From assembly GCF_002263495.1 (NCBI RefSeq), contig NZ_CP022753.1, positions 620,001 through 684,000 on the forward strand: a DNA stretch of 64,000 bases. The letters are read 5' to 3'. How positions within the stretch are numbered: position 1 is the stretch's first letter; each line of letters opens with the position of its first letter. Under the pieces are notes generated by a model. That model had not been told where the DNA came from. It worked only from the letters and a program-made list of their open reading frames with translations, and did no database searches. Position numbers and translations under genes: made by a program. This document shows positions 28,925 through 37,744 of this stretch, one piece after another. Origin of the DNA: Nocardiopsis gilva YIM 90087. Its GTDB lineage: Bacteria; Actinomycetota; Actinomycetes; Streptosporangiales; Streptosporangiaceae.

Positions 28925-29581
28925 TTATCGGTCCGTCTTGAACCACTTGCGCTTGGGGCCCTTGGCTCGGACGTCGATCGTGCCGAGGATGCAGGTCCCG
29001 GACAGCCTGATGGTCGGCGCGTTGGGGTCGGTCACCGCTTCCGTGCCTTGGAAGTCGGAGGTACCGAGGACCGCCGTTGTGTTGTTCACCACACGCACAC
29101 CGTGCGGGACGGTGATCTCCAGGGTGCCGAGGAACACGGCGCAATGCACACTCACCTCGCGCTGCGTGAGAACGGCCTCGCGGAAGTCGAGGTCGATCGT
29201 GCCGAGGAGGGCCGAGACGTTGGTGCGCGGTTCCACGAGCCAGCGGCCCCTGCGGTCCGCCGAGCTGAGCACGGCGACGAGGTTCTCCTGGCCTTTGCTA
29301 TCGGCCGCCAGCTGCCGCGCCGCCTCGGAGGACAGCGAAGCGGTCATGGGCAGGGCGCCGCTGTCGGCCGACCCCCGGAGGTCGGCGCCGTTCTGCTCGG
29401 ACGGCGCGGGCAGGTCGTGGGTGATGGACGCCAGATCGCCCACGGTCGTGGCCCGGTACACCGCGTCGATCCGCTCTTCGTGCTCCTCATGGGTGAGGCG
29501 GCCCTCCGCAAGGGCCTCCCGGAGCCGCTCGGCGACGCGGTCGCGGTCGGCGTCTGATGCGCGGATGTGTTCGGGGTCCAT
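28925..29581 (-). CDS. DUF1707 domain protein, copy A
   Basis: I choose the ATG at 29581, with GAGGA upstream, giving 218 residues; a longer start at 29653 is possible. The N-terminal DUF1707 motif I-R-A-S-D-A-D-R-D-R-V-A-E-R-L and G-R-L-T-H-E-E-H-E-E-R is clear. The C-terminal half is a beta-rich domain with repeated L-G-T-x-D/E strands (S-A-L-L-G-T-I-D-L-D, A-V-F-L-G-T-L-E, A-V-L-G-T-S), resembling the C-terminal domain of LiaF-like cell-wall stress proteins. No membrane segment is present. It is a paralogue of the adjacent upstream gene and probably in one operon with it. Confidence 0.87.
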   Translation of the reverse strand: MDPEHIRASDADRDRVAERLREALAEGRLTHEEHEERIDAVYRATTVGDLASITHDLPAPSEQNGADLRGSADSGALPMTASLSSEAARQLAADSKGQENLVAVLSSADRRGRWLVEPRTNVSALLGTIDLDFREAVLTQREVSVHCAVFLGTLEITVPHGVRVVNNTTAVLGTSDFQGTEAVTDPNAPTIRLSGTCILGTIDVRAKGPKRKWFKTDR

Positions 29582-29646
29582 CACTGTCCTCGTCTTCGGT
29601 TCCTCGCCACTGCCCCCAGTCGCCCCGTCAACCGGATTATCCCCGG

Positions 29647-30342
29647 TCAGCAACAGCTGTGCCGCTGGTCCGGCGACGACTTGACCTCGATGCCGCCCAG
29701 TAGCGCGTGACCGGTGATGACGACTTTGGGCGCCCCGGACGCGGGTTCGGGCCGGTCCTTCTCGATGCCGACGCCGCCGAGCACCGAGGTGACGCGGTTC
29801 TCGATCTCGACGCCGTGCGGCACGACCAGTGTCACGCCGCCGAGGATGACGGAGGTCTGCACGACGACCCGGTTCTGGGACATCAGGGCCTGGCGCATGT
29901 CCAGCTCGACGGAGCCGAGCAGGGTGGAGACGTTGGTGCGTGGTTCCACCAGCCAGCGGCCCTTTCGCTCGGCGGTGCTGAGCACGGCGATGATGTTCTC
30001 CGAGCCGGTGGCCGACGCGAGGAGTTCGGCGTCCTCCGGGGTCGTCGGCTGTGTAGGTGTCGCGGCGGCGCTGGAGGCCCCGGGCGCCGCGGCCGGGTTT
30101 CCGCCGGGCAGGTCGGCGGTGAGCGGGGCCAGCTCCTCCAGGGTTTTGGAGGTGTAGACGGCGTCGAGACGCTCGGTGTGCTCCTCATGGGTGAGTCGTC
30201 CCTCGCTGAGGGCTTGGGACAGCACCTGGGCGACACGGTCGCGGTCGGTGTCGGAGGCACGCAGCGGTGGCGGGGCGCCGGGTGCGCTGTCAGGCGAGCG
30301 ATCAGGGGAGCGAGCAGGTGTGCGGTCGGTCGTGTCGTTCAT
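29647..30342 (-). CDS. DUF1707 domain protein, copy B
   Basis: The protein has 231 residues. After a 28-residue Pro/Ser/Asp-rich head comes DUF1707 (L-R-A-S-D-T-D-R-D-R-V, G-R-L-T-H-E-E-H-T-E-R-L-D-A-V-Y). A low-complexity linker follows, then the beta-rich domain with G-R-W-L-V-E-P-R-T-N-V-S, a segment nearly identical to copy A. The protein ends in His-Ser-Cys-Cys, an unusual vicinal cysteine pair absent from copy A. Copy A lies 65 bases downstream. The two genes look like a tandem duplication. Confidence 0.87.
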   Translation of the reverse strand: MNDTTDRTPARSPDRSPDSAPGAPPPLRASDTDRDRVAQVLSQALSEGRLTHEEHTERLDAVYTSKTLEELAPLTADLPGGNPAAAPGASSAAATPTQPTTPEDAELLASATGSENIIAVLSTAERKGRWLVEPRTNVSTLLGSVELDMRQALMSQNRVVVQTSVILGGVTLVVPHGVEIENRVTSVLGGVGIEKDRPEPASGAPKVVITGHALLGGIEVKSSPDQRHSCC

Positions 30343-30534
30343 AACTCCGAGTATTCGCTCTTGAGATCGCGCACGGATCCGGAGACAACCCTGGGGTTCC
30401 CCTGATTCGGTGGCGGGCCGACCCTGACGTGCCCCGGAACGGTCAACGGGCCGAGTGGCCAGCGGCCGGAACGGCAGGAGGACCGGCCCGCGGAAGCGTC
30501 CGAGCCCCTGCCCGCGATGGCGTCGGCGAAAGAG

Positions 30535-31320
30535 TCAGCCGCCGCAGGCCGCGCCGTAGGCGGCGACCTGGGCACGGCGCACCGCGCTGTCGAGAACGCG
30601 CAGTGCCTCGCGCCGGGCGGCCGCCTGCGCGGCGGACAGGCCGCGCCCGCTGTCCCGGTGGTCCCGCTCCGCGAGTCGGACCACGACGGCCAGGCGGTCG
30701 GCCTGGGCGGCGAGCCGGTGCGCCCGTTGCGGGTAGCCGGGGGCCAGCCCGTCGCCGGGGGCGCGTGCGGGATCGCGCAGGGCGTCCAGGGCGCTTTCGA
30801 CCTCGGGTCCCCAGCCGCTGATGTCGTCGACCCGGCCGAACAGGTCGGTGGACTCGCGCATGGCGAGGGTCAACCGGTACTCCGCCTCGGCCAGCTGCAT
30901 CGGCTCCGGTGCGGCGTCGGCGGCCGGGTAGGGCGCCCAAGCGACGCCCACGTACGACGAGCCCCGCCGGTCCTCGCTCGGGACGAGCCCGATCTGCCGA
31001 TCCTTCAGCCGGATCAGCACGGCCTCGCGGGCCTCGATCGCGGCCGTGTTGAGGTCCGCCGCCCCCACGAGCCCGAGCGGATCGCCGGGCACAGGCAGGC
31101 ACAGCCGGAAGGCGCTCAGCCCCAGGGGCCGCAGCCGGGCCAGAGTGGATCGCAGCGAGGCGCCGGGTTCGACGGGCAGCTCCGGCGCGGCGGTCGTCCC
31201 GATGGTGTTCGGCCCCGTGCGCCGTTCCACGGCGTCGACGGCGTCGTCGAGCCCGGCCTGTCCGGCCAGCCACGCGTTGCCCCAGGCGACCAGTGGCGGG
31301 GATGACAGTTCTCGCACCAT
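30535..31320 (-). CDS. Conserved actinobacterial hypothetical protein
   Basis: The protein has 261 residues from the ATG at 31320; earlier in-frame codons encode Cys/Arg-rich non-homologous sequence and are excluded. It is soluble, with an alpha/beta-looking N-terminal half (L-R-P-L-G-L-S-A-F-R-L-C-L-P-V-P-G-D-P) and a helical, Ala/Arg-rich C-terminal half. I do not recognise a named domain. It is divergent from the ABC ATPase gene (222 bases apart). Codon use is ordinary, so it is very probably a real gene of unknown function. Confidence 0.65.
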   Translation of the reverse strand: MVRELSSPPLVAWGNAWLAGQAGLDDAVDAVERRTGPNTIGTTAAPELPVEPGASLRSTLARLRPLGLSAFRLCLPVPGDPLGLVGAADLNTAAIEAREAVLIRLKDRQIGLVPSEDRRGSSYVGVAWAPYPAADAAPEPMQLAEAEYRLTLAMRESTDLFGRVDDISGWGPEVESALDALRDPARAPGDGLAPGYPQRAHRLAAQADRLAVVVRLAERDHRDSGRGLSAAQAAARREALRVLDSAVRRAQVAAYGAACGG

Positions 31321-31542
31321 GTGTTCCAGCCTAGATCGGTGGTCCGAACGGCACGCGCGTCCAGTAGGTTCACACCGTGCCGTCGTGGGCGGCGCGGGAC
31401 CGAATCGGCCTGAACGCTGCACGCCGGGCGCGGGTGTGCAGCGGATCATCGGTCCGGAGCATCGGTGATGGCGGTCCGGTCGCCCGGCGAGCGCGGGTGC
31501 GGGCCATCGGGGTCAAGTGCGCGGAGAGGTGCAAGGAGAACG

Positions 31543-32328
31543 ATGAACGGTCATGTGCTGCGTATGAACGGCGTGAGCGTGCGCCGCGACGACGCGGAGC
31601 TGGTGCGCGGTGTGGAGTGGATCGTCGAGGAGGACGAGCGCTGGGTCGTCATCGGCCCGAACGGCGCGGGCAAGACCACACTGCTGAGCATCGCGGCGAC
31701 GCAGCTGTTCCCGACCGAGGGCGAGGTGGTGGTCCTCGACGAGCAGCTGGGCGCGACCGACGTCTTCGAGCTGCGCCCGCTGGTCGGGTTCGCCGGTGCC
31801 GCGGTGGCCAACCGGGTCCCCGACTCCACCAAGGTGCTCGACCTGGTGATCAGCGCTGCCTACGGCTACCTGGGCCGCTTCGGCGAGCAGTACGCCACCC
31901 CGGACTACGGCCGTGCCCGCGTGCTGCTCAACCAGTGGGGCGTGCTGCACCTGGAGGACCGCACCTACGGCACGCTTTCGGAGGGCGAGCGCAAGCGTGT
32001 GCTGATCGCCCGCTCGCTGATGGCCGACCCGGAGCTGCTGCTGCTCGACGAGCCCGCGGCCGGGCTGGACCTGGGCGGCCGGGAGGACCTGGTGCGGCGG
32101 CTCGGCACGCTGGCCGACGACATCGAGGCGCCGACGCTGGTGATCGTGTCGCACCACGTTGAGGAGATCCCGCCGGGGTTCACCCACGGTCTGCTGCTGC
32201 GCGAGGGGCGGGTCGTCGCCTCGGGGCCGCTGGAGGACGTGATGACCGCGGAGAACCTGAGCGAGACCTACGGCCTGCCGTTGAAGGTGGAGCGCGTCGG
32301 CGACCGGTGGACCGCGCGGGCCGTGTGA
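31543..32328 (+). CDS. ABC transporter ATP-binding protein
   Basis: The 261-residue protein starts at the ATG at 31543 with AGGAG four bases upstream. It has Walker A G-P-N-G-A-G-K-T-T, the signature L-S-E-G-E-R-K-R, Walker B L-L-L-L-D-E-P-A-A-G-L-D and the switch histidine in S-H-H. The 'E-G-E' signature variant and the absence of a permease gene nearby resemble the iron-ABC-like or YlmA-type stand-alone ATPases. No partner membrane gene is visible, so transport substrate, or even a transport role, is open. Confidence 0.9.
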   Translation: MNGHVLRMNGVSVRRDDAELVRGVEWIVEEDERWVVIGPNGAGKTTLLSIAATQLFPTEGEVVVLDEQLGATDVFELRPLVGFAGAAVANRVPDSTKVLDLVISAAYGYLGRFGEQYATPDYGRARVLLNQWGVLHLEDRTYGTLSEGERKRVLIARSLMADPELLLLDEPAAGLDLGGREDLVRRLGTLADDIEAPTLVIVSHHVEEIPPGFTHGLLLREGRVVASGPLEDVMTAENLSETYGLPLKVERVGDRWTARAV

Positions 32329-32701
32329 CGCGGGGCCCGGGCCCGGGTCTGGGGGAGAGGTCCGGAGTAGGCGCCCGGAGAACACGTGGTACCGGGCGGT
32401 GCGTGCCCGGAGTGCGGGAACCGGTACCGATTCGGGGTATTCGGTGGCATTCGGGGATGCTCGGGGGAGACCGCGTTCCGCGAATAAAACTCATTTGGAA
32501 ATGCGCGTAAAGGGGTGGCCGCAACCCGCATTCATGTCCGAATGTGGACATGTGATGTGGGTTTGATGTGTGGTTACGGGCGTTCCGTGCGTACGCGTGT
32601 TTGTTCGCGTTTTATGATCGCCGCGTGGGCGTCTGTGCCGGATTCGTCCGCGTCCATATGCAGCCTGTTACACCCCCGACAGGAGAGCCGGAGCCGCCTC
32701 G
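32329..32701. other. Intergenic region upstream of the SPFH gene
   Basis: The first part is G/C-rich with the palindrome GGGCCCGGGCCC just after the ABC stop, a possible tailless terminator. From about 32480 it becomes markedly A/T-rich (for example near TTTATGATCG at 32610), typical of a promoter region. No gene is seen. Confidence 0.45.
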
Positions 32702-33658
32702 ATGGGCACCATCGTCATCATCCTGCTGCTGTTCGTGCTGATCTTGGCCGTGATCGGCTGGCGTAGCGTCCGCATCGTCCCCCAGGCCATGGCCGATGTG
32801 GTCGAGCGTTTCGGTAGCTACCACCGCACGCTGAAGTCGGGATTCAACATCGTCGTCCCGTTCGTCGACCACGTCCGCGAGCGCATCGACATGCGGGTCC
32901 AGGTGGTCAGCTTCCCCTCGCAGACCGCCATCACCCAGGACAACCTCGCGGTCAACGTCGACACGGCCGTCTACATCAAGGTCACCGACCCCTACAACGC
33001 CGTCTACAAGATCGCCAACTTCATCCAGGCCGTCGAGCAGCTGGTCTCGGCCACGCTGCGCAACGTCATCGGGGGAATGGACCTGGAGCAGACGCTCACC
33101 TCGCGCGACCAGATCAACCGCGAGCTGCGCACGGTGCTGGACGAGGCCACGGGCGAGTGGGGTATCGAGGTCAGCCGCGTGGAGCTGAAGGCCATCGAGC
33201 CGCCGGAGTCGGTCCAGGAGGCGATGGAGAAGCAGATGCGCGCCGACCGCGCCAAGCGCGCGGAGATTCTCACCGCCGAGGGGCAGAAGCAGTCGGCGAT
33301 CCTGCGGGCCGAGGGTGAGTCGTCCTCGGCGGTCCTCAGCGCCCGGGGCGCCGCCGACGCCGAGATGATCCGCGCGAAGGCCGAGGCGGACGCGACCACG
33401 CTGCGCGCCCGCGGGGAGGCGGACGCGATCACGATGGTGTTCAAGGCGCTGCACTCGGGTGACGTCAGCCAGGACGTGCTGGCCTACCAGTACCTGCAGA
33501 AGCTCCCGGAGATCGCCAAGGGCGACTCCAACAAGGTCTGGATCGTGCCCAGCGAGATGGGGAAAGCCCTGGAGGGCATCGGTGGCGTCTTCGATCGGGT
33601 GCGCCGCGAGGCCGCAGAAGAGAACGGGGACGGGGGCGCGACCGAGCCCCGGCGTTAG
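32702..33658 (+). CDS. SPFH/band-7 (stomatin-like) membrane protein
   Basis: The protein has 318 residues: a single N-terminal hydrophobic helix (I-V-I-I-L-L-L-F-V-L-I-L-A-V-I-G-W), then a band-7 domain with V-V-E-R-F-G-S-Y-H-R-T-L, G-F-N-I-V-V-P-F-V-D and V-K-A-I-E-P-P-type sequence (E-L-K-A-I-E-P-P). A long Ala/Glu/Lys-rich coiled coil covers about residues 170-260. The family forms large membrane-associated rings and is linked to membrane microdomains and protease regulation (QmcA/HflK-like). The partner NfeD gene often found beside it is not present here. GGAGAGCC lies upstream of the ATG. Confidence 0.93.
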   Translation: MGTIVIILLLFVLILAVIGWRSVRIVPQAMADVVERFGSYHRTLKSGFNIVVPFVDHVRERIDMRVQVVSFPSQTAITQDNLAVNVDTAVYIKVTDPYNAVYKIANFIQAVEQLVSATLRNVIGGMDLEQTLTSRDQINRELRTVLDEATGEWGIEVSRVELKAIEPPESVQEAMEKQMRADRAKRAEILTAEGQKQSAILRAEGESSSAVLSARGAADAEMIRAKAEADATTLRARGEADAITMVFKALHSGDVSQDVLAYQYLQKLPEIAKGDSNKVWIVPSEMGKALEGIGGVFDRVRREAAEENGDGGATEPRR

Positions 33659-33698
33659 AGCAGTACAGCAGCAGAGCAGTACAGCAGCAGAGCAGTCG
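33659..33698. repeat. 16-bp direct repeat, 2.5 copies
   Basis: The unit AGCAGTACAGCAGCAG occurs at 33659-33674 and 33675-33690, with a partial third copy to about 33698, directly after the SPFH stop codon. Confidence 0.9.
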
Positions 33699-33903
33699 AG
33701 CTGGAGACCGGCGAGGGCCTGACACGACCTGGCGTCCGGCCTACGGCTCCCGGGGGCGCCCCGAGTCGGCACATCGGGGATTTGTAGGATGTATACAGGA
33801 TGCCGCTGATTCCGCCGCCGCCGTTGGGGCGCGCGGGCGGCACGGCGGAGGCCAGTATCAGTGATGGCAACGGCGCCGTCCACTCACCTTCGAGGGGCCG
33901 GAA

Positions 33904-34662
33904 TTGAGTCTGTGGGAAGCGCTCGCCATCCTGCTGGCGGGGATCGGGGCCGGGGGAATCAACGCGATCGTCGGCTCGGGCACGCTGTTCACCTTCCCGG
34001 TCCTGCTCGCCCTCGGATACCCGCCGGTGACAGCGTCGATCTCGAACAGCATCGGCCTCGCGCCCGGCTCACTCACCGGGGCGATCGGCTATCGGCGCGA
34101 GCTGGCCGGGCAGCGCCGCCGGGTGCTCCGGCTCGGGGCCATGTCGTGCCTCGGGGCGATCACCGGCGGGATCCTGCTGGTCAGCCTGCCTCCGGACGTC
34201 TTCGAGCGCGTGGTTCCCGTGCTGATCGGGCTGGCCTGCGTGCTCATCATGGCGCAGCCTCGCCTCGGCGCGTGGATGCGGCGGCGCCGGGCGGGCCGTT
34301 CCGAAGGAGGCCCGCTGCTGCCGCTGGGCGTGTACGGCGCCGGTGTCTACGGCGGCTACTTCGCCGCCGCGCAGGGCATCGTCCTCATCAGTGTCCTCGG
34401 CTTGTCCCTGGATGAGGACCTGCAGCGGGTCAACGCGCTGAAGAACGCGCTGACCTTCGCCGTCAACACGACGGCCGCCGTCTTCTACATCGTCTTCGCC
34501 TCGCCCGAATGGCCGGTCGTGGCCCTCATCGCGGGAGGATCGGTCATCGGAGGCTACGTTGGCGCCAGGTTCGGCCGCCTGCTCCGTCCGTTCGCACTGC
34601 GGGTGATCATCGTGGCCGTCGGACTCAGCGCGATGGTGCAGCTGGTGCTTGGCCAGATCTGA
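33904..34662 (+). CDS. TauE/SafE (TSUP) family membrane transporter
   Basis: The protein has 252 residues from a TTG start, with GAGGGG about eight bases upstream. Eight hydrophobic segments are arranged as two halves. The family loop G-G-I-N-A-I-V-G-S-G-T-L-F-T-F-P lies in the first half and the matching A-L-K-N-A-L-T-F-A-V-N in the second. TSUP proteins are thought to move sulfur-containing or other small anions across the cytoplasmic membrane; the substrate is not predictable here. The gene stands alone between the SPFH gene and the convergent HD hydrolase. Confidence 0.9.
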   Translation: MSLWEALAILLAGIGAGGINAIVGSGTLFTFPVLLALGYPPVTASISNSIGLAPGSLTGAIGYRRELAGQRRRVLRLGAMSCLGAITGGILLVSLPPDVFERVVPVLIGLACVLIMAQPRLGAWMRRRRAGRSEGGPLLPLGVYGAGVYGGYFAAAQGIVLISVLGLSLDEDLQRVNALKNALTFAVNTTAAVFYIVFASPEWPVVALIAGGSVIGGYVGARFGRLLRPFALRVIIVAVGLSAMVQLVLGQI

Positions 34663-34904
34663 CGCTTACGGAGGCGACACGTCCCGGGGTGGCGACGAAC
34701 AGGTGTGGCGACGAACAGGGGCGGCGAATCCGGGGCTGAGCGGCGCGGATCCGCGGACCTCGGCCGCGCGATGCTCGGCTCCGAGCAGCAGGGCCAGGGA
34801 CAGCGTCCGACGGTCCGCCCGGACATCCGCGCCCGATGCCGCGCCCGGCGAGGGGCGCGGCCCGGTGCGGTGTCGCGTCGTCGTCCCGCGCGGCGCGGAG
34901 GCTG

Positions 34905-35525
34905 TCAGCGCAGGTAGCCGCGGCGAGCGGCGTCCTCGGTGAGCGCGAGGGCATAGGCGCCCAGCGCCTCGGATCCCTCAGCGATCGTCTTCACCTTTTC
35001 GCGCACCTGCGCGGCGGTGATGCCGTAGCGGACCCAGGTGCCGCCCTCGGTGTGCCAGTTGGCGAGCATCGGGGCGAGCCTGTCGATGGCCTTGGCGAAC
35101 CGGGCCTCGGGGGTCGTGCGCTCCTCGAACTCGTCCCACAGGGCGCGGGCGTGCGCGGCCTGGTCCTCGGGTAGCAGGGAGTAGATCCGGTCGGCCGCGG
35201 AGCGCTCCCGCTCGGGCTGGGAGACCGAGTCCTGGGCGTCGTAGACGAAGGTGTCTCCAGCGTCGATCTCGACGATGTCGTGTAGGACCAGCATCTCGAC
35301 CACGCGGTCGATGTCGGTGCCCTCCGGCGCGTATTCGGCGAAGACCCGGGCGGTCAAGGCGAGATGCCAGGAATGCTCGGCGTCGTTCTCCCGCCGCGAA
35401 CCGTCGACGAGCATGTTCCGGCGCAGGATCCGCTTGAGCTTGTCGGTCTCCAGGATGAACCGGAGCTGGGACGTGAGCCGTTCGTGATCGACCCCGCTGG
35501 CAAACACCGGTGCCGGTTCTGTCAC
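34905..35525 (-). CDS. HD-domain hydrolase (YfbR/HDDC2-like)
   Basis: I choose the GTG at 35525 because AGGAGG lies nine bases upstream; the protein then has 206 residues. The HD metal-binding residues appear as N-D-A-E-H-S-W-H, L-V-L-H-D-I-V-E-I-D-A-G-D and the later acidic K-A-I-D-R-L. This matches the YfbR/HDDC2 branch, several members of which are 5'-deoxynucleotidases. Substrate assignment is by family only. The gene is convergent with the TSUP gene. Confidence 0.9.
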   Translation of the reverse strand: MTEPAPVFASGVDHERLTSQLRFILETDKLKRILRRNMLVDGSRRENDAEHSWHLALTARVFAEYAPEGTDIDRVVEMLVLHDIVEIDAGDTFVYDAQDSVSQPERERSAADRIYSLLPEDQAAHARALWDEFEERTTPEARFAKAIDRLAPMLANWHTEGGTWVRYGITAAQVREKVKTIAEGSEALGAYALALTEDAARRGYLR

Positions 35526-35966
35526 GTAAGTCGCCCTCCTAGCGCGCTGCATGATCACGTAGAACCAGGGGGATGCCCGGCCGCCACACGGATGATCCCA
35601 TGGAACGGGGGCCCATTGACCCCGGAGCGTCCGAGAAGAGAGGGGGCGGGAAGCGGCGGATGAACGCGTGGGTGCGCGAGACCGCGGCCGGTGTGGCTGC
35701 CATCGTCTCGTCCAGCTCCCTGCCCGTGCTCCGCTGTCGTCCCTGTGGCTGTGCGCTCCGGTGCCGCGCCCGCGTCCATTGCCGATGACGCGTTGTGGCA
35801 TCGAGGGAAAGGGCGGCGCGGCGCTGTAACGAACCGCTGTAGCCAACAACGAGCCCAGCGCACCGCGATCCACGCCTGGTGGAAAGAACCGTATCGAGCT
35901 TCGACGCGCGAATCATCCGCGCCCCCGTACTTTTCCGTCCGATCATGCGCTCAGCGCGGGTGGTTC
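35526..35966. other. Intergenic region between HD hydrolase and hydrolase-fold gene
   Basis: The 440 bases hold no gene I can support. A 71-codon plus-strand frame at 35573-35788 has fairly high third-position GC but ends in a Cys/Arg-rich run unlike a protein. The minus-strand frame upstream of the HD hydrolase is likewise open but not conserved-looking. Confidence 0.4.
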
Positions 35967-35999
35967 GACCGTCGTTCCCCGGCTCGGGGAACGACGGTC
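35967..35999 (-). terminator. 15-bp perfect hairpin at the end of the hydrolase-fold gene
   Basis: The arms 35967-35981 and 35985-35999 pair perfectly around a 3-base loop, overlapping the stop codon of the minus-strand gene. There is no U-tract, a form common in high-GC actinobacteria. Confidence 0.75.
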
Positions 36000-36876
36000 A
36001 GAGTCTGACCGTGGCCTCGGCGTCGGCGTTGAGGTGCTGGTGAAACCACTCGGTGAGGGCGCGATCGGCCAGGACGTTGCCCGGTGCGGGCGGACCGGGC
36101 TCCAGGCCGGGCTCGGGGCCCATGGTGTGAGCAAGGTCCGGAATCACGATCTGGCGTACCCCATGCGGCGCGTAGCGCGGGGCCAGGGCGTCGTGCAGGG
36201 CCTGGCCGTGCTGGGGCGGGACCACCTCGTCCATACCGCCGTTGATGATCAGCAGCGGCGGCTGCGGGCGCCGGGCCGCGAGGTCCTCCACGCGGGTGGT
36301 GAAGTCCAGCCATGCGGCGATCTCGCGGGACTCCTCGGTCCACTCGTAGGCGACCCCGAGTCTCCGCTCGCGGGCACCGAGCACCAGAGCCGGTTCGACA
36401 ACCGGGTTGACCAGGCCCATCGCGCCGATGGGGAGCTTGCTCTCAGCAAGGGCGAGCAGGGCCGCGGCCGCACCGGCACCCACGCCCGCCAGGCCGATGG
36501 GGCCGTCGTGCACCGGGAACCGGTCGCGCAGCTCGGTGATGACGCGACCGAGTTCGGCCGCGGCCTGCTCGACGACGGGACCGAAGAGCTGGATCAGGTA
36601 GTCGGTCTGCCCGCGCCGGTTGACCTCGGCGACCCCGCCGTCGGGCAGGCGGGCGCCGAACATCGGCAGGCCGAGGTAGAAGCGCCATGCCGGTAGCGAG
36701 GCCATGGGGAGCGTGCCCGCGAGGGCGGTTTCGCTGCGCGGGGGCTCGAACGCGTGGAGTGAGACGATCACGGGGGCGGGGCCGTCGCCCCCGGCGACTA
36801 CCGGCGGCATCGCCACGAAGGGAACACCGGCCGCGGTCCCGGTCGTCGGGCGAGTGAGCGTACTTTCGGCTACCAC
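35998..36876 (-). CDS. Alpha/beta-hydrolase fold protein lacking the nucleophile serine
   Basis: The 292-residue protein has the dienelactone-hydrolase-like layout: an N-terminal strand V-I-V-S-L-H-A-F, an elbow region, an acid candidate in G-M-D-E-V-V-P-P and a histidine in D-L-A-H-T-M-G. The nucleophile elbow reads G131-V-G133-A-G135, with glycine where Ser or Cys is expected, so classical hydrolysis is unlikely. A proline-rich loop lies near the C-terminus. The gene is divergent from nothing close and ends in a perfect hairpin. TetR lies 100 bases upstream in the same direction, so the two may be related in regulation. Confidence 0.75.
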   Translation of the reverse strand: MVAESTLTRPTTGTAAGVPFVAMPPVVAGGDGPAPVIVSLHAFEPPRSETALAGTLPMASLPAWRFYLGLPMFGARLPDGGVAEVNRRGQTDYLIQLFGPVVEQAAAELGRVITELRDRFPVHDGPIGLAGVGAGAAAALLALAESKLPIGAMGLVNPVVEPALVLGARERRLGVAYEWTEESREIAAWLDFTTRVEDLAARRPQPPLLIINGGMDEVVPPQHGQALHDALAPRYAPHGVRQIVIPDLAHTMGPEPGLEPGPPAPGNVLADRALTEWFHQHLNADAEATVRL

Positions 36877-36976
36877 TGGGGGATCCTCCCATGTTCGAAC
36901 GCCGTGCGCCGGTCTCGACGGGGCGGTCGCGGATCGCGAACCTCATCCGTGCGCGGCGGGCAACTTGCAGCCTAAT

Positions 36977-37705
36977 TCAGGCGAAATGTCGGCTGAGGTA
37001 GCTGCGGAGAAGCAGTTTGGTTTCGTCGATGAGATGCTGGTCGCCCTCGGGATCGCAGCGGAATGCGAGCTTGAGGACGGCGTCGGCGGACTCGACGGCC
37101 ACGGTGATGGCGCGGTCGAGCTCCGCGCTCTCCTCCACGCCGGCGATGGAGATGAGCAGGTCACGTAGGCGGGCGGCGATCACCTGGTTGTTGTCGTTGT
37201 TCGCGTCGAACAGGCGGATGTCGACCGCGTCGCCGAAGTGCAGACTACGGAAGCCCGGCACGTGGCGGTGCATGTCGAGGTACTCGTCGATGATCACATC
37301 GACGGCTTCGGACCAGTGTGAGAAGTCGCCCTGGGACAGCCGGTCGGTCACCCGCGCGCTGAACATGTCAAGGTAGCGCAGGCCGAGCGCCTGGGTGATG
37401 GCCTTCTTGTCCGGAAAGAACTGGTAGACCGATCCGATAGCGACGTTGGCGCGTTCGGCGATCCGGGTTGTGGACAGCTCGTCGTAGCCGACTTCGTCGA
37501 GGAGTTCGGCGCAGGCGTCCAGCATGCGCTGGACCCGGACCATGCTGCGTTGCTGGGCGGGGAGGCGGCGGAGGGGGGCTTGCGACAGGGCCTGCCCCGC
37601 GGTGTCGAGCATCGGCCATGCGGTATGTCCGAGGTGCCCGGTGGAACCATTACCGGATTCCTCGGCCTCCCGTGGCCTGGAGGTGGAACTGCGGGAAGTA
37701 GTCAT
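36977..37705 (-). CDS. TetR family transcriptional regulator
   Basis: The protein has 242 residues from the ATG at 37705. About 50 polar residues precede the TetR DNA-binding domain, which reads Q-R-M-L-D-A-C-A-E-L-L, T-R-I-A-E-R-A-N-V-A-I-G-S-V-Y-Q-F-F-P-D-K. The C-terminal ligand-binding part is helical and ends R-S-Y-L-S-R-H-F-A. A 13-base palindrome at 37732-37744, just upstream of the start, is a likely autoregulatory operator. The frame is open far upstream, but that part is not TetR-like. Confidence 0.9.
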   Translation of the reverse strand: MTTSRSSTSRPREAEESGNGSTGHLGHTAWPMLDTAGQALSQAPLRRLPAQQRSMVRVQRMLDACAELLDEVGYDELSTTRIAERANVAIGSVYQFFPDKKAITQALGLRYLDMFSARVTDRLSQGDFSHWSEAVDVIIDEYLDMHRHVPGFRSLHFGDAVDIRLFDANNDNNQVIAARLRDLLISIAGVEESAELDRAITVAVESADAVLKLAFRCDPEGDQHLIDETKLLLRSYLSRHFA

Positions 37706-37731
37706 CACGTCTCTATGATGCCTTTCCGGTT

Positions 37732-37744
37732 GGGAATGGTTCCC
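37732..37744. promoter_or_regulatory. Candidate TetR operator
   Basis: GGGAATGGTTCCC is an inverted repeat (5+3+5) located 27 bases upstream of the tetR start and within its probable promoter (TATTAC lies next to it on the minus strand). Confidence 0.4.

Noticed and set aside
35573-35788. A 71-codon plus-strand frame between the HD hydrolase and the hydrolase-fold gene
   Set aside because: The C-terminal half is a Cys/Arg-rich run and there is no ribosome binding site; the codon bias is ambiguous.
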